From NCBI GenBank assembly GCA_028274465.1, contig CM051458.1:13841566-13905565 (forward strand): a stretch of DNA of 64,000 bases, written 5' to 3'. How positions within the stretch are numbered: the stretch's first letter is position 1; every line of letters begins with the position of its first letter. This stretch comes from Plantago ovata (lineage: Eukaryota > Streptophyta > Magnoliopsida > Lamiales > Plantaginaceae). Of this stretch, positions 22,090 through 33,086 are shown one piece after another. The position numbers were made by a program, and so were the translations under genes. A model generated the notes under the pieces. The model was given only the letters and a program-made list of their open reading frames with translations. It was not told the origin of the DNA and ran no database searches.

Positions 22090-22450
22090 CAATTGGCAGA
22101 ATGCTGAAACAGGTATTCAGCAAGTCAAAGTATCCTTACTTTATTAAAAGCTCCTTCCACTAATTTCTTCTAAGAAATGATAGGTCACTACATAATTGCT
22201 GAAACAGGCATTCAGCAAGTAATTCCTTCAAAACGGGTATTTGTTAGGAAACTTGATCACTTGCTGAGACAGACACTCAGTAAGAGAAAAACCTTAAAGA
22301 TTGCTGAAATGGGTATTCAGACAATCAAAGATACTGAAACAGGTATTCAAGTATCAAGGGAATATTCTGAGACGGGAACTCAGAAAAGAGCAAAACTCAT
22401 TTCTCAGATTTTACCAAATGATATCTCAAGTATAAAAAGAATTTACTAAT
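22090..22450 (+). repeat. Array of short inverted repeats GCTGAAACAGGTATTCAGC between pol and third gene
   Basis: Copies or decayed copies start near 22100, 22198, 22262, 22303, 22332 and 22364, each with (T)GCTGA and TCAGC(A) arms around a 7-8 nt centre. The first also survives in C3 (about 46911-46932) before the N gap. Overlapping reading frames are probably fortuitous. Confidence 0.8.
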
Positions 22451-22852
22451 ATGGAAACTCAGAAATATCTTTTAAACTTAAGGAAATATGAGATGTCTGA
22501 GTAAGGGGAAACTTTCAGCAAGTATCTAGGCTATTTATGCAAACTCGCTGAAAAGATTCTTGTTTATTTCAGCAAGCAATCAAATCCCATAAATCTCGGT
22601 AAAATCAATTTGTGACGTTAATCGGGCACAGATAAACTCGGTAATAATCATGACATGAAATACAATCGTGGCCATTGATTAAAAGGAGTTATTAATCTAG
22701 CGGTTAACATTACAAAGAGAGAGAGTGCTCTGACGGTTTTTGTTAGTGGGTCACTACGCATTTAATGCAAAGGCTCCACTAACGCCATTGTTTCTCTGTT
22801 TTACCCTTGCTGAAAACTCAAATCGATTGAGTTTCTCACACATCAGAGACAC

Positions 22853-22860
22853 TATAAAAG
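22853..22860 (+). promoter_or_regulatory. TATA-like box upstream of the third gene
   Basis: CACTATAAAAGAAGG lies 133 bp before the ATG at 22993. The leader after it is pyrimidine-rich, as plant 5' UTRs often are. This suggests independent transcription of the third gene rather than expression only from the LTR. Evidence is sequence pattern only. Confidence 0.4.
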
Positions 22861-25045
22861 AAGGGGTTAGAGACATGACAAAATTCTTTAACTCACATTT
22901 CCTTTCTCTGCAAATTTTAGCTTGAATCTACTGTACCTCCGGTAAAAAAGCAAACAATCTTTTTCGTACACATTTCTCTTCTATATAAAGAAATGGCACC
23001 TAAGAGACAGTCATCTAAGACCTCAAAGTCGTCTAAGGTTGACAGTGCTGAAAAACGCAGTGCTCCGGTGACAACTCCGGTGACTAACACAACGAAAGTT
23101 GTGTTGAAAAACGATAGAATCACAGAAAAACCCATGCCTCCCTCATATCTTGACACTGCAAAGTGTGAGATGATGATGCAATGGTGTGGTTTTGCAAAAG
23201 AGAAGTATATTCGATACTTCTATGAACAAGAACTAGACGGTGACTTCATTAAACAGCAAGGCCTCATTCATTTTATAACTGCTCGCCCTAAGAAAGTGAG
23301 CATGTTAGATACTATGGAGTTCTACAACAATGCAGAAATCCAGTCCCTAACTGATAGTCAAGGAGTCACTGAAAAAGTGATCTTTTCTACAGTTCAAAAC
23401 ACGCAAATCGTCCTGAAATGGACTGATTTAGCAGAAATCTTTCAGATTCCAACCACTGGAACTGAAGATGACATCACTGCCACTGATGAAGAGATAAAAA
23501 AGCCTTCTACAGTGATGTCAGAAATGAGAAAATGAAGAAAGGAGAGATTGCTCCCGTGACTTGGACAAAGCACGTTAAGAGGAAGCATCTCTGCCATTCA
23601 CTTGGTCTAGTAGCTCTGCTACTAATCAAAGTCTTAGACTCCCAAGTTGGAGGAATAGACCAAGTAGTCTTGAGAAGGTGGCCATTGCTGATGCATATCT
23701 ATGAAAACAAAACGGAGCTCAACTGGGCAAAGTACATTTTCAACAGACTTGTTGATTGTGTCACTAAGTTCAAGGTCAAGGTTGAAGACAACAAGGTCTC
23801 ACCTACCTTCCCAGTCATGTATGGACTGAAGATATGCTATATCCTTGAACACTTCAGGATTCAGCTGAGAAACCCATTGCCAATCAAGAAATCTGTATGC
23901 AATGTGGGAAGAGCCTTCTACAAGCAAAATGTACCTAAGACTGCTGGCAAGAAACTGGAAAAATCAAAGAAGACAACAGCTGCAAATGTTGTCAGCACAA
24001 GCCAGCAAGAAAGGTATACTATAGCTGCAGATGTCACCACTCAGCAAGTTAGAGATGAAACTGTTGTAGATGGTGATAGAGATGAAACTGTTGTAGATGG
24101 TGATCATGCAAACACCACTACACCCGTTGCTGAAAATGCAACTACTGACGCCTCTGCTGGGAAACTGGAGAAATCCAAGAAGGAAAAGAGGAAAGCTGAT
24201 GATGACACTCAGACTGCAGCGTCATCAGCTAAACCCGTCCCCAAGAGAAAAGGACAAATAACCCAAGAAAGAAAACACTGGCTCGCAAGTCAGTACCAAT
24301 TGTCCATGATCTCTCGGACGATTCTCAAGCAATTGCTGAAAAGCAAGCTCCAGTAGATGTTGACAAGGTGGTTACTGAAACCTATGTCAGCAACGTTGAA
24401 GTGTTTGTGGAAGCCTTCAACAATCAACTCAATGTTGATTCATCTACTGAGAATAGTCCACAAGGCAGTGGAAATGAAATTCCTGCCCCAGTCCCAGATA
24501 TCTACATTGTAGATAATCTTGATGATCAGACTCTGGAACCAGTGATTGATATCGCTGCTGATATAAGAACTGCGGCACTTGCTGAAGCTGCCGTTGCTGA
24601 AAAGATGGTTGCTGAACAAGTAACTCATCAAGTTGCTGAAGAACCAGTTGCTGAGACCGCAATGGTTCAAGTCCCAGAGGTTGCTGAAACAACACAAGAA
24701 GCATTATTCGACGACGCATCTCGTAATGCTGAGAATACTGGCCCCAGTTCACCAAAGACATCAATTGACAAAGTTCAGCTTGTGCTGGAAGAAATAAGCC
24801 ATCAAATGGAGTTGGATATTGAAGAAACATCCAACAAATCAATCAATGTTTTTATGACAAGCAGTGAGCTTAAGGGTCAAGATGCTTCTGCTCAACTTGT
24901 CATTTCAGAGACAAGGGAGATAGCTGAAACCGCACAGCTTTCTCAAACAGAGCAAGAAAAGAAGTCTGCTGAAGAAACAGTCCCAGAAATTGAAGAAGCT
25001 GTTAATGCTGAAAGGACTGAGCCACAACCTGTCCTTCTTCAGCAG

Positions 25046-25120
25046 GTAGTTAACTCAACCATAAGCAAATCTTCACTTTCTGAAACTCAATCTTTTCCTA
25101 AAATTATGATTTCTCTACAG
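25046..25120 (+). other. Predicted spliceosomal intron 1 of C2 third gene (75 bp)
   Basis: CAGCAG/GTAGTTAA at the donor and TTTCTCTACAG at the acceptor. Length is a multiple of three with no stop, so it is silent in ORF terms. The interior is AT-rich relative to the exons. Confidence 0.6.
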
Positions 25121-25189
25121 ACTTCTCAAGATACAAGTCAGACAGTTGTTGAAGCCTCTGCACCAGAATCAACACTTCCTGCTCAGCAG

Positions 25190-25261
25190 GTAGTTAAATT
25201 TTTTGGTAATACAACTAAGTTTGACAACTTAGTCCTTGTATCTAACTCACATTTATTTCAG
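25190..25261 (+). other. Predicted spliceosomal intron 2 of C2 third gene (72 bp)
   Basis: The donor CAGCAG/GTAGTTAA is the same 14-mer as in intron 1. The acceptor is ATTTATTTCAG/GATG. The exon between introns 1 and 2 is 69 bp, phase 0 at both ends. Confidence 0.65.
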
Positions 25262-25357
25262 GATGAACAAATGAAGGATGCTTCTCAAGCTCCTCAAGGA
25301 ATGGAAATTGTACCAGCACAAACAAGTATGCAACATGAGCTTGCTGAAACTCAGCAG

Positions 25358-25425
25358 GTAAATCATGTTTCAGCCTTGGACTCTAAGACAATTATCCAAA
25401 CCTTTCCTGTTTTGTTCTTTTTCAG
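25358..25425 (+). other. Predicted spliceosomal intron 3 of C2 third gene (68 bp)
   Basis: The donor is CAGCAG/GTAAAT. The acceptor is GTTCTTTTTCAG/GCT, preceded by a strong pyrimidine tract. The length is not a multiple of three. Removing it joins the upstream frame (starting 24368) to the downstream frame (25447 onward), which are otherwise out of register. This is the strongest evidence that these are real introns. Confidence 0.75.
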
Positions 25426-28071
25426 GCTCAAAAGGAGACCACTGAAGTGGTTCACGTCACTGAAGATCCAGAAGTGAGTTCTGAGGAACTTTACTTAGAC
25501 TTCAAGAGAACTACCTTGTCAAGAGTTGCTAAGTCTGTCAGCAACTGGCAAAGGTACAGAAGGATGGACTTTTCTGACCTTCATCTTCATCTATCAAACG
25601 AGAAAATGAGGTCTTCTTTGCTGAAGCTCGAGACCTTTGTCCACTTTATACTTCCGGAAGACATGTCATATTCTCAGGTAATGAGCTCGAATCTGATTGC
25701 TCAAATCAGAGAGAATATGAAGGCCAAATTTAAGAGTGCCTCTCCAGCTGAACAAGCTGTGATGCTCAAGGGTTCCTTTGTACCCGTGGTGGCTGATCCC
25801 CACAAAATCAATGAAGAAGAGAAAGTAACGAGTATTTCTTTGTACAAGCATCTAGAGTTGGTCATTTTGACTGATGATGATGAAGAGGAAGAAGATGAAA
25901 ACATCCCAACTGATCCCAGTGATGATGAAGGGAAAGATTCTAAGGACAAAAAGGACGACGATGATAACAATCAAGGTCCTAGTCCTGATGCTGGTGGACT
26001 CAAACTGACAGTTGCTGAGACTGAGAATCAAGACAATCAGCAAGCTGAACAAACACCAACTCAGCATGAATCTCAACCTGCTCCTGCTGAAACCGGTACT
26101 CAAGCACCTGTACAAGGCGCTGATACTGAAGAGGAATACGCCAGAAAGCGAGCCGCTTTGAAACTTGGTAAAGGCAAGCTTTCTGACGCCGAGTTATCTT
26201 TACTCGATGCCAAGGTCACTGATCCAAACCTTGATGATGAAGAAGAGATGGATGAAGATTACCAAAGAGCACTTCAAAATAGTCTCCAAATTCATGCAAG
26301 GCATACTCAGAATTCGGATATTGCTCAATCTTCAGGAGTAAAGCCACAGGAAGTCCCCTCCCTTCCACTTACTACTGGTGAAACTCCAGCAATTGAGTCT
26401 CAAACGTTGCCCTCAACAACTACTCAATTAAAACTTACTACTGGTGAAACTCCAGTTGTTGAGTCTGAAGCGTTGCCATCAGCAACCACTCAACCAGAAA
26501 GGAATGAAGTTGCTGATTTAGGTTCCAAGGTTGCTGGCCTTGATGAATTTGAGGATGAAGATGATCTGTCAGCAAATGAGGATGATAATGCAAAGAAAGA
26601 CCCCAAAGTGGTTGAAATTCCTCCTCCTGACTACGAACATGATGTAGGAGATGACTTGAGAAGTCAATTGCTGTTACAAGACGATCAATTTGCTTCTGAG
26701 CTCAAAGCTCATTCCTTGACCCCAAATTTAGTGCCGTTCCCACGTGTGTAGGATTTTACTCCAAGAATTTTGGCACTTATGGAAGTCCACAAAGCCTGCA
26801 AAGCAGAAGATGATGCACTGCTTGCTGAGAGTCCGCTTGACATCGGAAAGATAGTGGCTACTGTGCTGAAACGCACTACTACACTTACAATAGATCAAAA
26901 AGACATCAGTCTTTACCATAAAAGCTATGAAGAAGATGTAAGTCAAGCACTCCGGTTGGCAAAGTCTGCATTAGTCAAGGCTCAGAGTTTCATTGAAGAT
27001 AAGGCCGCAACAGAGCGCAGACATGAGGAGAATATGGTGAGTATTAAACAAGAATTGTCAAAGCTGACCTCTGATCAGCAAACAATCATTATGAAATACA
27101 ACAGCCTAAGCACTCTTGCTGAAAATTACAATGAGTTCTTCTCTTTGCACATTACTCCAATGATGCAATCCATGTCTAAGGGGGAAGATAAGCAAAAGAG
27201 ATCTTCAAGAAAGAAAACCCCTACTGAAGCGCCACTGACTATACAACCTCTTGCTGAAAGAGAGCAAAGTTCTAAAAGACAAGCAGAATCTGAGTTGAAT
27301 TCAGCAAGTCCGAAAAAGAGAAAAACTGCTGCTGAAACTCAAGAATTCTGTCATACTGAAAGTCATCAAGATCCGATTAATGAAGATGATGATGATGAAG
27401 ACAATCAGACCATAGCTCAAGCCATAAGAGCTAGACCAATAACAACCTTAACTCCGTCTGGCCATTCAAAGCATTTCTCTTCTGACTCAAGATCTTCAGC
27501 AAGAGATCAAGACAATGCAAAGTCAAGAAGAAGAAGGCAAAGACAGGAAGAAAATAGGCTGGCCAACATTGCTATTGGCTCCGGCATTGAATATAAAAAG
27601 ACCAACAATGACGAAACCACTCAGAACGTGATCAGAAACGTTCATGGTTGCTGGATCTTAAAGCGGGAAGACTTGCTGGTAAATGAGTTCTTTCCAACTG
27701 CTATACTGAACCAGATGTTTACTTGGATTGATCTCAAGGTGAAAAGAAAAGAAAGGGCTGAATCCCTACCGAGAAATATTGCTGGGAGATGGCTGAATCT
27801 GGAAGTCTTAGTAAGAAGAACTTCAATTGGAAGTCCATAAGACAAGAACCTGATTTGATAAAACCGATTGGTGTTGCCCATTACTCTGACCCTATGACCA
27901 AGAAATCAAAGAAGAAACTTGGATTGATTCCTTATGAGTATTTCTATCTCACTGCTAAGGATCAAGAAGAAGATCTTCTCTGGTTAAGGAAGATTCATCC
28001 TAAAAGCATTTCAGAAACACAACTTCTCCATGCCAGCATTTGGGGCATGCATTTGTGGGTAGTTGATGAAT

Positions 28072-29295
28072 GTGTATTTTACACTTTTATTTGAGTCTTT
28101 TTCACCTATTTTAGCTATCCTCTATGTTAATTTAGCTATATTTTAGTGCATTTTATTAGAATAGTGTCACGTTTCCCTTTAGTATTTATTTTACAGGTTT
28201 TGGTTGAAAAACGAGGTTTTCCGGGCAATTATATTGAAGTTGACAAGGAATTGGTGTTCCAGAAGCCTAATTGGAGTATCTGAAAGATTCCGGATAGGAT
28301 TTGAAGTCTAGGGGTCGAATCTGGAGGCTAGAAGGTCACTAGAAGTCAGAAACCGAGTCCGAAAAGGGGAAGAAATCCAAAAACGCGTCGAAAACGCGTT
28401 TTAGGCCGAAAAACCCTCCCGGGCGAATCGCCCGGGACGTGGGGCGAATCGCCCGGTGTGTGGGGCCCTTCGCCCCACACAATTCGAAGCCTATATATAG
28501 TTGCTCAGTTTTTCTCCGTTTTTCATACCTTTCAAGACCTTTTCTCTCACCTTTCTCTGTAGTTTTAGGTAGGAATTCCCCAGAGCCTGTTCTGGGGGTT
28601 CTTAGCTTAGGAGATACTTTTTCTTAGCAGTTTGGAGCTTGTAAGATCGCGATTCTTCGGAGATTGACAACCTTCGGTAACATTGTATCTTACAGTTTTT
28701 CTACTTATTTTTATATATCTTTAAACATGTTTTCTTCTATGATTTCTGTTTGCATGACAACTATGAGTAGCTAAACTTCTCGTTGGTGATAGTATGTGAA
28801 TTTTTAGCGAAGGGTTGATAATTATGCTAATGGCTATATCGCGCATTATACTCCGTGTTATTGCTTTATTTCTTTGATCTATCTAAATCTCTATCTTCGT
28901 ATTGTTGATTAATTATTGCACACAAATGGACAATTCATTGGTCTTTGACCTATCTAAATCTATATCTTCGTAGTGTTTGATAATTACAACTGGACAATTC
29001 ATTGATCAAAGATCTCTTTGCAAAACCGAGAAATTTACGCATGATTATTAACCCGTTATGCTTTGAAGGACCATATTATCACCAATCTCCATTATTTGTT
29101 AAGAAAAACCTTTGCTAAGCCGCCTGCTGTTTTATATTCTAAATTAGATTTGATAAAGCTAGTTATAGTCCTTAGAGATCGACACTCGAGGTTATTCTAG
29201 TGCTACACTACGGTTTTCGTTGTAGTAGTGAATTGTCTTTGGCTAAATACAAATTTATTTGATTGCTTGGAGCACGACATCCAACGCGTACAGCA
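28072..29295 (+). mobile_element. G3: solo LTR of family-1 Gypsy, TSD GTAGT
   Basis: It is flanked by GTAGT at 28067-28071 and 29296-29300. It begins TGATGAATG and ends ACAGCA. No internal sequence is present. It interrupts the last part of the C2 third gene; the coding resumes directly at 29301. A solo LTR with intact TSD is the product of LTR-LTR recombination in a former full-length insertion. TATA box at 28492-28499. Confidence 0.95.
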
Positions 29296-29541
29296 GTAGT
29301 TCACTACATGGAAATGAATGCTGAAAAGCATTATCATACCGCCTGCAAAAATACAAGGATTCTTCAACTACAAGTCCGTAAGCTACTTGAAGATTACGCA
29401 AAGGACTGTATTGAATTCACTGCACTTGCTGAGAAGAGTGCAAGAGAGATTTTGAGAAAATCCTCTGAAAGAGCTTAACTCCCTGTAATAGTTCTTTTTA
29501 AGTTTTATTTGCTGATTTTGTGTAGTTATCTCTGATCTTTC

Positions 29542-30802
29542 TGATGAATGTGTATTTTACACTTTCATTCGAGTCTTTTTCACCTATTTTAGCTATCCTC
29601 TATGTTAATTTAGCTATATTTTAGTGCATTTTATTAGAATAGTGTCACATTTCCCTTTAGTTTTTATTTTACAGGTTTTGGTTGAAAAACGAGGTTTTCC
29701 GGGCAATTATATTGAAGTAGACAAGGACTTGGTGTTCCAGAAGCCTAATTGGAGTATCTGAAGGTTTTTGGATAGGATTTGAAGTCTAGGGGTTGAATCT
29801 GGAGGTTAGAAGGCCACTAGAAGTCAGAAACCGAGTCCGAAAAGGGGAAGAAATCCAAAAACGCGTCGAAAACGCGTATCTGGCCGAGTTTTACTCCCGG
29901 ACGAATCGCCCGGGATGTGGGGCGAATTGCCCCACACCCTGCGAATCGCCCGGTGTGTGGGGCCCTTCGCCCCACACAATTCGTAGCCTATATATAGTTG
30001 CTCAGTTTTTCTCCGTTTATCATACTTTTCCAGACCTTCTCTCTCACCTTTCTCTGTAGTTTTAGGTAGGAACTTTCCAGGGCCTGTTCTGGGGGTTCAT
30101 AGCTTAGGAGATATTTTTTCTTAGCAGTTTGGAGCTTGTAAGATCGCGATTCTTCGGAGACTGACAACCTTCGGTAACATTGTATCTTACAGTTTTTCTA
30201 CTTATTTTTATATATCTTTCAACATGTTTTCTTCTATGATTTCTGTTGATTGCATGACAACTATGAGTAGCTAAACTTCTCGTTGGTGGTAGTATGTGAA
30301 TTCTTAGCGAAGGGTTGATAATTATGCTAATGGCTATATCGCGCATTATACTCCGTGTTATTGCTTTTTTTCTTTGATCTATCTAAATCTCTATCTTCGT
30401 ATTGTTGATTAATTATTGCACACAATTGGACAATTCATTGGTCTTTGACCTATCTAAATCTATATCTTCGTAGTGTTTGATATATACAACTGGACAATTC
30501 ATTGATCAAAGATCTCCATGCAAGACCGAGGAATTTACGCATGATTATTAACCCGTTATGCTTTGAAGGACCATACTATCACCAATCTCCATTATCTGTT
30601 AAGAAAAACCTTTGCTAAACCGTCTGCTGTTTTTATATTCTAAATTCGATTAGATAAAGCTAGTTATAGTCCTTAGAGATCGACACTCGAGGTTATTCTA
30701 CTGCTACACTATATACGGTTTTCGTTGTAGTTGTGAATTGCCTTTGGCTAAATACAAATTTATCTGAGATTGCTTTGGACCCGACATCCAACGCGTTCGT
30801 CA
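29542..30802 (+). repeat. G4 5' LTR
   Basis: TGATGAATG...CGTTCGTCA, 1,261 bp. GC-rich inverted repeats at about 29894-29978 immediately precede TATATATA at 29989-29996. Confidence 0.95.
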
Positions 30803-30805
30803 AAT

Positions 30806-30822
30806 TGGCGCCGTTGCCGGGA
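30806..30822 (+). other. G4 primer binding site (tRNA-Asp)
   Basis: TGGCGCCGTTGCCGGGA, 3 bp after the LTR, is the complement of the plant tRNA-Asp 3' end, typical of Athila/Tat Gypsy elements. Confidence 0.92.
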
Positions 30823-30824
30823 GG

Positions 30825-31562
30825 ATGCCATTTGGACTATGCAACGCTCCCGCCACTTTTCAAAGGTGCATGCTTTCTGTTTTCTCTGACATGGTAACTA
30901 AATTTGTTGAAGTTTTCATTGATGATTTTTCCCTTTTTGGTTATTCGCTTGATGAATGCTTGCAAAGATTAGATCTAGTTTTGAAAAGGTACATTGAATG
31001 CAACTTGACCGTAAGCTGGGAGAAGAGTCATTATATGGTTAGAGAAGGCATTGTTCTAGGACATGTAGTTTCTGAAAGAGGTATTGAGGTAGACAAGGCT
31101 AAGATCGAAATCATTGAAAAACTTCCCCCACCTACTTGTGTGAAAGAATTGCAATCTTTTCTTGGCCATGTAGGTTTTCATAGGAGGTTTATTAAAGATT
31201 TTTCGAAAATTGCTAAACCTTTAAGTAGCTTGCTTGCAAAAGATGTAGTTTTCCATTTCTCTAATGAATGCTTAGTTGCTTTTAATACCCTTAAGGAAAA
31301 GCTTGTTTCTGCTCCCATTGTTGTGCCGCCTGACTGGAATCTTCCTTTTGAGATTATGTGTGATGCTTCGAATTTTGCTATGGGTGTTGTTTTATGCCAA
31401 AAAGTTGATAAGCAGTATCGTGTGATTTATTATGTTAGTAAGACACTAGACTCCGCGCAAGTTAATTATACAACTACTGAAAAAGGAATTTTTAGCTGTT
31501 GTCTTTGCTTTACAAAAGTTCAGGTCTTATTTAATTGGCCATCCTGTGAATGTCCATACTGA
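30825..31562 (+). pseudogene. pol: G4 pol: RT C-terminal part and RNase H start
   Basis: The frame begins MPFGLCNAPATFQRCM, an internal RT motif, only 2 bp after the primer site, so everything upstream in pol and all of gag are deleted. The active-site FIDDFS box is at about residues 37-42. The connection LGHVVSERGIEVDKAKIE and the RNase H start IMCDASNFAMGVVL follow. A frameshift near 31480-31550 moves the rest of RNase H to the next frame. Inactive. Confidence 0.93.
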
Positions 31563-32031
31563 TCATACTGCTTTGAGACATTTGATAGCTAAGCAAGATT
31601 CTAAGCCTAGATTAATCCGTTGGGTCCTTTTGCTGCAAGACTTTGATTTGACCATAGCGAATAGAGCTGGTAGGGAGAATTTAGTAGCATATCATTTATC
31701 TAGAATACCTAATAGCCCTGTTGATTCGATACCCATCAATGAGGACCTCCCTGATGAGCACTTAATGAAGGCTAATGAAGAGCCATGGTATGCAGATATT
31801 GTAAACTATTTGGCTATGAATGTTTGCCCCACTAACTTTTCAGCCTCAGACAAGAGAGCTCTTGCCAAGCGTTGCAGGACTTACATATGGGATGATCCGC
31901 ATCTATTCAAGGAAGGAGCTGATGGGATTCTAAGGAGATGCGTGCCACAAGAAGAGCAACAAAGTGTAATGAGCCATTGCCATGAGCTTAATTGTGGGGG
32001 ACACTATAGTGGGTTGAAAACAGCTCGCTAG
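31546..32031 (+). pseudogene. pol: G4 pol: RNase H end and integrase zinc domain
   Basis: It starts in the new frame with [12 protein letters not shown] and the RNase H end [16 protein letters not shown] linker and the integrase HHCC region follow, with [16 protein letters not shown] at its end. A TAG at 32029-32031 interrupts the zinc domain, whose cysteine pair (NCDPCQRGG) lies just beyond. Confidence 0.9.
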
Positions 32032-32139
32032 GTACTGCAAGAAGGATTTTTCTAGCCAACAATATACAAAGATGCTCGAAGTTTTGTGAAGAATTGTGAC
32101 CCATGTCAAAGAGGTGGTAGTATTGGCAAGGAAGATTAA

Positions 32140-33086
32140 ATGCCCCTTCAAGGGAATCTAGTGGTAGAACCTTTCGATGTATGGGGCATTGATTTCATGG
32201 GACCATTTCCATCAAGTGGAGGCTATGTATACATTCTAGTTGCAGTGGACTATGTGACTAAATGGGTGGAGGCAATTCCTACAAAAACAAATGATGGCGC
32301 AGTGGTTATGAAGTTCTTGAAGGAGGTAATATTCTCTAGATTTGGGTGCCCTAGGACAATCATCAGTGATGGAGGGTCACACTTCGTGAATAGAACGTTT
32401 GCATCCCTTCTTAAGAGATACAATGTCCACCATAGTATCGCTACACCATATCACCCACAGACATCGGGACAAGTCGAAGTCAGCAACCGTCAAATTAAGA
32501 AGATCCTGGAGCGAGTAGTGAAGCCTAGTAGGAAGGATTGGGCAGGAAAATTGAATGATGCACTTTGGGCATACAGGACCAGCTACAAGACGGTGATCGG
32601 GACCACTCCGTACAGACTTTGTGTATGGGAAGGGATGTCATCTTCCCGTAGAACTGGAACACAAGGCATATTGGGCTATAAAGGCACTCAATCTTGATAT
32701 GGGAAAAGCTGGTGAGGAACGATTGTTGCAACTAGATGAGCTTGATGAATAACGACTAGGTGCTTATGAAAATGTCAAGATCTACAAGGAACGTACTAAG
32801 AAGTATCATGATCGTGGTATAGTACGTAAGGAATTGATTCCTGGACAAAAAGCTTGGTATTTAATTCTCGCCTTTGACTATTTCCTGGAAAGCTCCGTAC
32901 TCGTTGGGATGGACTGTACGAAATTATCGAAGTTGCTCCCCATGGAGCTGTTAAACTCTTTGATCCAAAGAAGGGCAATACCTTCAAGGTGAATGGCCAG
33001 CGAGTGAAGCCATACTTCGAGATATCTAGTGATCAAAGGGAGGTTGATCACCTTGAGCTTACCCTTACCGCCTCCGCAAAAGGTTA
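32140..33086 (+). pseudogene. pol: G4 pol: integrase core and C-terminal region
   Basis: The catalytic residues are visible: Asp in WGIDFMGP, Asp in IISDGGSHF and Glu in [10 protein letters not shown]. The core ORF runs to 32697. The C-terminal part continues in shifted frames to about 33086 (HKAYWAI, then KYHDRGI, and [11 protein letters not shown] near the end). Integrase inserts the DNA copy into the genome. Frameshifts and a stop near 32750 make this copy dead. Confidence 0.92.

Larger units (their letters stand above)
22993..29478 (+). pseudogene. C2 third gene (env-position ORF, Sirevirus env-like) with three small introns; interrupted by G3
   Basis: N-terminal region (22993-23960): Lys/Ser-rich head, then an alpha/beta-looking domain with EFYNN, IFSTVQN, LAEIFQIP, HSLGLVALLLIK and LNWAKYIFNRL. 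It resembles the 'putative plant transposon protein' domain found beside plant retroelements (family resemblance, inferred). A long low-complexity Ala/Glu/Val/Thr middle (24000-25360) holds three introns. A conserved helical block (25470-25900), an acidic Asp/Glu run, coiled-coil-like segments and a Lys/Arg-rich region follow. The last 59 residues lie after G3, at 29301-29478. No signal peptide or clear transmembrane helix is seen, so 'envelope' is positional only. Breaks: frameshifts near 23530 and 24250, a TAG near 26749 (where C3 reads GAG), and a shift near 27820. Confidence 0.7.

Noticed and set aside
22090-22450. Regularly repeated short palindromes as a CRISPR array
   Set aside because: Spacing is irregular, units are diverged, and the context is a plant retrotransposon.
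22993-29478. Calling the third gene a true envelope glycoprotein
   Set aside because: No signal peptide, transmembrane helix or fusion-like segment is visible; only its position after pol suggests env-like.
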